Source of the DNA: JBKPCD01 sp046727175
GTDB lineage: Bacteria; Acidobacteriota; Vicinamibacteria; Vicinamibacterales; 2-12-FULL-66-21
Assembly (NCBI GenBank): GCA_046727175.1
Contig: JBKPCD010000205.1
Span: forward strand, 1 to 10,344
DNA length: 10,344 bases
Direction: 5' to 3'
Below, piece after piece: positions 6,061 through 10,344 of this stretch. How positions within the stretch are numbered: position 1 is the first letter of the stretch; each line of letters opens with the position of its first letter. Under the pieces are notes generated by a model that worked only from the letters and a program-made list of their open reading frames with translations, was not told where the DNA came from and made no database searches. Made by a program: the position numbers and the translations under genes.

Positions 6061-7560
6061 TCAGCCAAACAACTCTGTTACAGGTTTGCCTTTCCCATCC
6101 TTCGTCACGTACACAGGCCGCTTCTCGACCACGTATGCCGTGTCCGGCGGAATACCGAGCGCATGGTACATCGTCGCGTGCAGATCTTCGACTGGCATCG
6201 GGTTCTCGATCGTCGTGCAGGGCCGCTGGTCGGCGGTTTTGCCGTAGACGAACCCCTTTTTGACGCCGGCGCCGAACATCAGAATCGAACCGGCGCCAGT
6301 GAAGTGACGGTGCATACCGTAGTGCCTCGGTTCGGTGATCACGTCTGGCATGTTGATCGCCTGATCCTTGACTTCCTTGCCCACCTTGCCTTCCGTGATC
6401 GCGTCGCGTCCGAACTCGCTCGCGAGGACGACGAGCGTCCGATCGAGCAGTCCGCGCTCCTCGAGATCGAGAACCAGCTGTGCGACGGGCGCATCAATCA
6501 TCCTCTTCATCGCAACGGCGCGCTCGTGACCGTGCTCGTGCGTGTCCCAGTAGACGAACGGGATGTACTCCGACGTGACCTCGATGTAGCGCGCCCCCGC
6601 TTCGACCAGCCTCCGCGCGAGCAGGCATCCCTGCCCGAAACGGCTCGTGTTGTAGGTGTCGAATACGTGCGCCGGTTCGAGGGAAACATCGAAGGCCCTC
6701 GCCGAGGGTGACTGCAGCAAGCGATCGCCGGCGTCGAGAGACCGCACCAGCGACTCGCGCTGGAAGTCGCTGCCGTACTGGTGGAGCGGCTCCTGCGCGA
6801 GCAGCTTCTCGAAGAGCTCGCGCCGGCTTCGAAAGCGTGTCCCGCCAAGCTCCTTCGGCGGACGCACCGCTGACGCCGCGTCCTGCGGATCCGCGATAAG
6901 GAATGGACTGTGTTCCGCGCCAAGAAATCCTGCCGTGTGAAACGCCTTGAGCGTGGCAATCTCGCCGGGCCCCTCGATCGGCTGTCCGATCGCGACGAAC
7001 GCGGGGACATCCGGGTGCTTTGGTCCGAGCGTTCTCGAAATCACCGCGCCGATGTGTGGCATCGCCATCGGCTGCGGGGGCACGTACCCTGTATGCCAGT
7101 GATACTGGTGGCGCGAATGGAGGATGAACCCGAGATCGGCCGCCATGAAGGACCTGATCACAGCTCCGCGATCGATCACGCGTGCAATGCGTTCCAGACC
7201 TTCGGTGAACTTGATGTGATCGACGGCCGTATCGATCGCAGGAAACGTGCTCAGGACTTTCTCCGGACGCAGCCCTGATTCGAATGGGACGTATCGCTTC
7301 GGATCGAACGTCTCGGTCTGCGCCATCCCGCCTGCCATCCACAAGACGACGATGGCGTCGGCAGTACCTTGGGATCTCTGCTGTGCCGCACGAACAAGCT
7401 GCGGTTCCCGACCCGCCAACGCGCCCAGTGTGCCGGCGAACGTCGCGCCGATGAATCGCCGGCGATTGATGCGCGAGCAGATGATCCGCTCCTGCCGGCT
7501 CAAGACGCTTGGCTGGAGACTTTGGGACTGATCGCAGTCAGTACAGTTCGGTTCGGTCAT
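6061..7560 (-). CDS. Tat-exported DUF1501 protein (sulfatase/alkaline phosphatase-like fold)
   Basis: A 499-residue DUF1501 (PF07394) protein. The fold resembles sulfatases and alkaline phosphatases, but no reaction is established. Residues 32-50 form a twin-arginine signal (N-R-R-R-F-I-G then a Gly/Ala-rich stretch), preceded by an unusual 31-residue leader with C-T-D-C at 6-9. Family motifs are V-V-L-W-M-A-G-G-M-A-Q-T-E-T-F-D-P-K (71-88), Y-W-D-T-H-E-H-G-H-E (from 337), L-A-S-E-F-G-R-D (379-386) and H-Y-G-M-H-R-H-F-T-G-A-G (413-424), where many homologues have G-R-D-H. These Asp/His residues are the likely metal ligands. Of two possible starts, GTG 7572 and ATG 7560, neither has a good ribosome site; I prefer ATG. 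It lies 58 nt after the DUF1553 gene, the standard partner of DUF1501 in Planctomycetes and Acidobacteria. Confidence 0.9.
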   Translation of the reverse strand: MTEPNCTDCDQSQSLQPSVLSRQERIICSRINRRRFIGATFAGTLGALAGREPQLVRAAQQRSQGTADAIVVLWMAGGMAQTETFDPKRYVPFESGLRPEKVLSTFPAIDTAVDHIKFTEGLERIARVIDRGAVIRSFMAADLGFILHSRHQYHWHTGYVPPQPMAMPHIGAVISRTLGPKHPDVPAFVAIGQPIEGPGEIATLKAFHTAGFLGAEHSPFLIADPQDAASAVRPPKELGGTRFRSRRELFEKLLAQEPLHQYGSDFQRESLVRSLDAGDRLLQSPSARAFDVSLEPAHVFDTYNTSRFGQGCLLARRLVEAGARYIEVTSEYIPFVYWDTHEHGHERAVAMKRMIDAPVAQLVLDLEERGLLDRTLVVLASEFGRDAITEGKVGKEVKDQAINMPDVITEPRHYGMHRHFTGAGSILMFGAGVKKGFVYGKTADQRPCTTIENPMPVEDLHATMYHALGIPPDTAYVVEKRPVYVTKDGKGKPVTELFG

Positions 7561-7592
7561 GCTTCGAGTCACCGTGAAACGACACCGCGAAA

Positions 7593-7618
7593 GCCAAGAG
7601 CCTTGAGTCCAGAGCCCA
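7593..7618. repeat. Tandem 7-bp units in the DUF1553-DUF1501 gap
   Basis: GCCAAGA, GCCTTGA, GTCCAGA and a truncated GCCCA, in the same orientation as the array at 4900-4927. It runs up to the stop codon of the DUF1553 gene, as the other array does at the propeller stop. Confidence 0.7.
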
Positions 7619-9697
7619 TTAATAGATCAACTGGAACTCCGGCTTCATCATGACCGCCCATAACAAATCCGCCAGTCCTTCGGCAGAGGGCCGCCCCGGT
7701 TGCATCGGATCGCGCAACGCGTCTACGGCAATGCGACGTTCATCACCGGACGGTGCCCGACCGAGAGCGGACCAGAAGACGCGCTCGACAGCGGCATCGA
7801 GAGTCCGGAGCGGTGGGCGCGGCGGCACCGGCGCGCCCGGTACGGCCGGCACGAGACGTTCAATGTTGGGCTCGGTGTCGAACACGAAGAACCGTACCTG
7901 CGGGTTGAGCGTCGATCCGATCTCACTCGTGGAATTCTCGAACCCGACCATCCCATGAAAGCGCGTGAAGCCTTTCCCGTCGATGTCGTAGACGAGTCGC
8001 GACGGATTCTTCACGGGCACGTCGCCGCTCGACTTCGTCATCCGCCCCCTGAGCCCCGAACCGTCGAGCGGTGGCAGCGATGAAAGCGGAACGTCGCCAT
8101 CAGGTCCGGTGAGTCTGGCCTGCAACCAGACCGGCTGGACGCGCTCGGGAGCGTTCGATCCGCTCTCGACAACGAGCAGCCACAGCTTCGCTACGTTCGA
8201 GATGTCGACATCGAATGGCCTCGATGTCGCAGTGCGCCCACCAACCGATCTCGCGAACAAGCTGGCGGGCTCGGGTGGCAGCACGCCGAGCATTCGTCGC
8301 GCGCCGAGAGCCAGCCATCGCGTCACCAGCTCGCCATTGATCAGCTCGAGCGCCTGCGGTGTGGTCGATTGCACCACACGTTGCGAAATCACTTGATCCC
8401 GAATCGGACGGCCAAGCGCACGCGTCAGATTGGTCGACGCGACATGCCATTCGCGCGAGTAGGCGCCGGACGAAACCGCCTCGGAACCAAGGCTGCGGCT
8501 GCTGGCGCGGCCAGCCGAAGGGCGGACGCTCCATTCGCCCGTGATCGTTCCAATCGCGTCGGCGAACTGCTCCGCCGTCATGCGGCGGACTTCAGGACCT
8601 GCGAACACGTAATTACGCACCGCCGGCTCGTCCGGTCGCGGCACGGCCGGCAATTGATAGGCGCGCGACGACAGGAGAGTCGCGATCAGGTCCTGAAGAT
8701 CGTACCGATGCTCGACGAAATCGGCCGCAACCCAGTCCAGCACCTCAGCGCTCCACGGTTTGCCATCCATGTCGTCCGAGTTGGCGACGATGCCGCGGCC
8801 GAACAATCGGGTCCAGATTCGGTTGACGATCGTCCGTGACAGGCGTCCGTTGCGTTGATCCGTGAAGATTGCGGCCGCCGTCGCTCGCCGATCGGACAAC
8901 GTCGTCGACGGCAGCGGGCGATTCAGCTCGGGATACAGGAACGCGGGTGCCGCGAATTGATCGAGCGGCACGTCACAGCGATTGAGTTGCAGCGTTGGCT
9001 CCGGCGAGAAGAAGCCGGCCAGCCCGTACGCATCACGAAGCTTCCATTTGTTGACGAAGCTGTCGTGACAGGAAGTGCACTTGAGATTGATCCCGAGAAA
9101 GATCTGCGCCGTGTTCTGCGACGCCTGCATCCACGGCGTCACGGCAGCGCTCGTCTCGCCACGCCAGTTCACGCCGATCAGGAAGCCCTCGGGATCCTGC
9201 GGTGTCGCGGGATTGAGCAGCTTCGAGACGAAGTGATCGTACGGGAGATTCGATGTCAGCGCGCCGAAGAGCCAGTCGGTGATGCTCTTGCGGCTCGCCG
9301 TTTCGGAGTAGTAATTCGCTCCGTCTTCGTTCCGCAGCAGGTCGTTCCAGAACGACATCCAGTGTTCGGCGTAGTTCTGCTTGTCGGCGAGCAGTGAATC
9401 GACGAGCCGATGACGTTTGTCGGGACGCTGATCGTCGAGGAACGCGTGCAACTCCTCTGGAGAAGGTAGCAGCCCCCACACATCGAGGTAGGCGCGTCTT
9501 GCGAACGTCGCGTCCGAGACGATCTGCGGCTCGCCGATTCCTTGTTTCGAGAGATACGCGGCCACGAGGCGATCAAGCGGCGCCGTCCACTGCGACCATT
9601 CGATGGAAGGCACCGGCGGGGACTCGAGCGAGAGCACCGGCTCCCAGGGCTGCGGCGCCGGCGGCGACGTCGAGCGCGCGCGCCTTGATCGATCCAC
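7619..9697 (-). CDS. DUF1549/DUF1553 (PSCyt2-PSD1) protein, main part after frameshift
   Basis: The frame is open for 692 codons from a GTG at 9697; real homology begins around codon 9 (S-T-S-P-P), where it continues the cytochrome segment encoded in another frame upstream. Order of parts: Pro-rich linker; DUF1549 (about 38-235) with F-A-R-R-A-Y-L-D-V-W-G-L-L-P and a second heme-type site C-T-S-C-H (207-211); DUF1553 (from about 265) with R-T-I-V-N-R-I-W-T-R-L-F-G-R-G-I-V (288-304), R-R-M-T-A-E-Q-F-A-D-A-I (371-382) and Q-A-L-E-L-I-N-G (448-455). Residues about 490-612 form a beta-rich NPCBM-like insert. The DUF1553 C-terminus then resumes (L-G-R-A-P-S-G-D-E-R-R, L-L-W-A-V-M-M-K-P-E-F-Q). The protein is probably periplasmic. 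The catalytic role of the family is unestablished. Confidence 0.9.
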   Translation of the reverse strand: MDRSRRARSTSPPAPQPWEPVLSLESPPVPSIEWSQWTAPLDRLVAAYLSKQGIGEPQIVSDATFARRAYLDVWGLLPSPEELHAFLDDQRPDKRHRLVDSLLADKQNYAEHWMSFWNDLLRNEDGANYYSETASRKSITDWLFGALTSNLPYDHFVSKLLNPATPQDPEGFLIGVNWRGETSAAVTPWMQASQNTAQIFLGINLKCTSCHDSFVNKWKLRDAYGLAGFFSPEPTLQLNRCDVPLDQFAAPAFLYPELNRPLPSTTLSDRRATAAAIFTDQRNGRLSRTIVNRIWTRLFGRGIVANSDDMDGKPWSAEVLDWVAADFVEHRYDLQDLIATLLSSRAYQLPAVPRPDEPAVRNYVFAGPEVRRMTAEQFADAIGTITGEWSVRPSAGRASSRSLGSEAVSSGAYSREWHVASTNLTRALGRPIRDQVISQRVVQSTTPQALELINGELVTRWLALGARRMLGVLPPEPASLFARSVGGRTATSRPFDVDISNVAKLWLLVVESGSNAPERVQPVWLQARLTGPDGDVPLSSLPPLDGSGLRGRMTKSSGDVPVKNPSRLVYDIDGKGFTRFHGMVGFENSTSEIGSTLNPQVRFFVFDTEPNIERLVPAVPGAPVPPRPPLRTLDAAVERVFWSALGRAPSGDERRIAVDALRDPMQPGRPSAEGLADLLWAVMMKPEFQLIY

Positions 9698-10095
9698 GCG
9701 CGAATCACCGACATGTCGGCGGCGCTCAGCGGATCCTTGTCCTTTGGCATCTGTGGCTCGATCTCACCGGCGATCCGGTGCACGAGCAGGCTCGTCGAGC
9801 TGTTACCTGGTCTGATGATGGCCCCGCTCCGCCCTCCGTCCAGAGCGTCACCATAGGTCGCCAGCGAGAGGCCGCCTTTGCGCTTTTCGGCATTGTGGCA
9901 TTCGAGGCAGTGCGCCGTCAGAATCGGCCGCACCTGTCGTTCGTAATCGACGAGCGGCTCCTGCCTGCCCCGTGCCGAGGCGAGCGGCCTGCCCCGTGCC
10001 GAGGCGACGGGCGCGTGCGCCGCGTCAGCCGCCTGAAGCCGCATCAAGAGCGCCGCGATCCACAACATCGGCGCGAGTGCGGTGAAGACCTTCAT
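9256..10095 (-). CDS. Sec signal plus PSCyt1 cytochrome c domain, N-terminal part of the DUF1549/DUF1553 protein (frameshifted)
   Basis: Only 9684-10095 is homologous; beyond the (GC)5 tract the frame reads out of phase, Arg/Ser-rich, to a stop at 9256. The start ATG 10095 gives a Sec signal (M-K-V-F-T-A-L-A-P-M-L-W-I-A-A-L-L to about 25). A linker with an 8-residue tandem repeat (31-46) follows, then a PSCyt1 domain (PF07635): V-D-Y-E-R-Q-V-R-P-I-L, the heme site C-L-E-C-H (63-67), G-G-L-S-L, P-G-N-S-S-T-S-L-L-V and M-P-K-D-K-D-P-L (116-123), whose Met is a candidate axial ligand, ending A-W-I-D-Q-G-A. Removing one GC pair joins the parts into 824 residues, normal for the family. An upstream in-frame ATG near 10170 would add a non-signal leader. 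No Shine-Dalgarno is visible. A possible -10, TAGAAT (10112-10107), would give a very short leader. Confidence 0.85.
   Translation of the reverse strand: MKVFTALAPMLWIAALLMRLQAADAAHAPVASARGRPLASARGRQEPLVDYERQVRPILTAHCLECHNAEKRKGGLSLATYGDALDGGRSGAIIRPGNSSTSLLVHRIAGEIEPQMPKDKDPLSAADMSVIRAWIDQGARARRRRRRRSPGSRCSRSSPRRCLPSNGRSGRRRLIASWPRISRNKESASRRSSRTRRSQDAPTSMCGGCYLLQRSCTRSSTISVPTNVIGSSIHCSPTSRTTPNTGCRSGTTCCGTKTERITTPKRRAARASPTGSSAR
9964..10007. repeat. In-frame 24-bp tandem duplication
   Basis: The 20-bp segment CCTGCCCCGTGCCGAGGCGA occurs at 9964-9983 and 9988-10007, a 24-bp period. It encodes two copies of an A-S-A-R-G-R octapeptide unit in the linker between signal peptide and heme domain. 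Confidence 0.9.
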
Positions 10096-10200
10096 GAGGA
10101 GCCCGTATTCTACAGGGGCGGCCCGGAACCACGTGGGAAATGAGAAAAAGGCTCGCTTCCCCGGCGCCAAGGATCAGTCCCCGGACCGCCTGGTGCCATT

Positions 10201-10215
10201 TACGTTATCAACGTA
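10201..10215. promoter_or_regulatory. Inverted repeat TACGTT-ATC-AACGTA
   Basis: A perfect 6-bp inverted repeat with a 3-nt spacer in the intergenic stretch upstream of the cytochrome gene, about 105 nt before its ATG. It could be an operator or part of a larger repeated element. No regulator gene for it is visible. Confidence 0.35.
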
Positions 10216-10229
10216 GTATCCTGCGGGCT

Positions 10230-10253
10230 GCAAGGTCAGTCCTTGCGGACTGA
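10230..10253 (-). promoter_or_regulatory. Two overlapping, mutually exclusive hairpins
   Basis: On the minus strand, TCAGTCC-GCAA-GGACTGA (10253-10236) forms a 7-bp stem capped by a GNRA-type GCAA loop. GCAAGG-ACTGA-CCTTGC (10246-10230) forms a 6-bp stem using the first hairpin's loop and 3' arm. Both cannot form together, as in attenuators. No U-tract follows. They could also be one member of a REP-like palindrome family, since a related GTCC-CC-GGAC hairpin lies near 10178-10187. Confidence 0.35.
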
Positions 10254-10344
10254 TGCGGTGTTCACGAGAATCTTGCGCTCCTTGGTTGATCGCAGGATCA
10301 CGGTGACAGGCGCGCCAAAGGCGCGCCCCGGCGGAGCGGAGCGG
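10236..10344 (-). CDS. Possible C-terminal end of an unidentified gene
   Basis: An open frame enters from the window edge and ends at TGA 10238-10236. The last residues read V-T-V-I-L-R-S-T-K-E-R-K-I-L-V-N-T-A-S-V-R-K-D, with codon use like the neighbours. No family is recognised from so short a tail. The stop lies inside the hairpin at 10236-10253, and the upstream part crosses a GGCGCGCC inverted repeat, so an intergenic repeat element is a real alternative. Confidence 0.3.
   Translation of the reverse strand, partial: RSAPPGRAFGAPVTVILRSTKERKILVNTASVRKD
10309..10327. repeat. GGCGCGCC-AAA-GGCGCGCC repeat
   Basis: Two 8-bp self-complementary GGCGCGCC units, 3 nt apart, so they are both direct and inverted repeats. 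They can form a very stable GC stem. The stretch sits at the window edge and its context is unknown. Confidence 0.7.

Noticed and set aside
8855..9397. Plus-strand open frame of about 180 codons opposite the DUF1549 domain
   Set aside because: No motif or plausible start, and the minus strand shows the CxxCH site and family motifs.
9674..9683. Programmed ribosomal frameshifting in the cytochrome gene
   Set aside because: No slippery heptamer, no family precedent that I know of, and the change needed equals one unit of a dinucleotide repeat, so indel or sequencing error is simpler.

Overview
The window looks like a piece of a GC-rich Acidobacteriota chromosome, probably Vicinamibacteria-like. 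The grounds are an ADOP-type duplicated FtsX/MacB permease without a neighbouring ATPase, a PSCyt1/DUF1549/DUF1553 cytochrome protein paired with a DUF1501 protein, a short YtrA-type GntR regulator with a slipin, and unusual 7- and 8-bp intergenic repeats. The lineage is an inference from gene content only. Every supported gene lies on the minus strand, so transcription runs from high to low coordinates.

Right block (10095 to 4928): three exported proteins in a row. First comes a Sec-exported c-type cytochrome/DUF1549/DUF1553 protein, broken in this sequence by a 2-nt frame slip in a (GC)5 tract near 9674-9683. Next is a Tat-exported DUF1501 protein of the sulfatase/alkaline phosphatase-like fold (6061-7560). 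Last is a Tat-exported NHL-type beta-propeller (4928-5992). The gaps are 58 and 68 nt and each holds short tandem repeats. The block is probably one envelope-located redox/hydrolase module whose substrate is unknown. An NPCBM-like stretch inside the DUF1553 protein hints at carbohydrate.

Middle block (4777 to 3298): a compact operon. A sigma70-like promoter carries a perfect 20-bp palindrome over its -10 box and is followed almost at once by a GntR/YtrA-type repressor. The repressor gene overlaps a slipin (SPFH) gene by 26 nt, and the slipin is followed 2 nt later by a 34-residue single-pass membrane protein. The layout suggests an autoregulated membrane-organising unit.

Left block (3037 to 1): a small two-span membrane protein, then the ADOP permease. 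The permease is also split, by a frameshift near 1000-1008. The start of an unidentified gene runs off the left edge.

The stretch right of 10096 holds several inverted repeats and possibly the last codons of another gene. No gap reaches 300 bases: the largest (3038-3297, about 260 bp) is mostly short tandem repeats plus one GC stem-loop. No tRNA, rRNA, CRISPR array or insertion sequence was seen.
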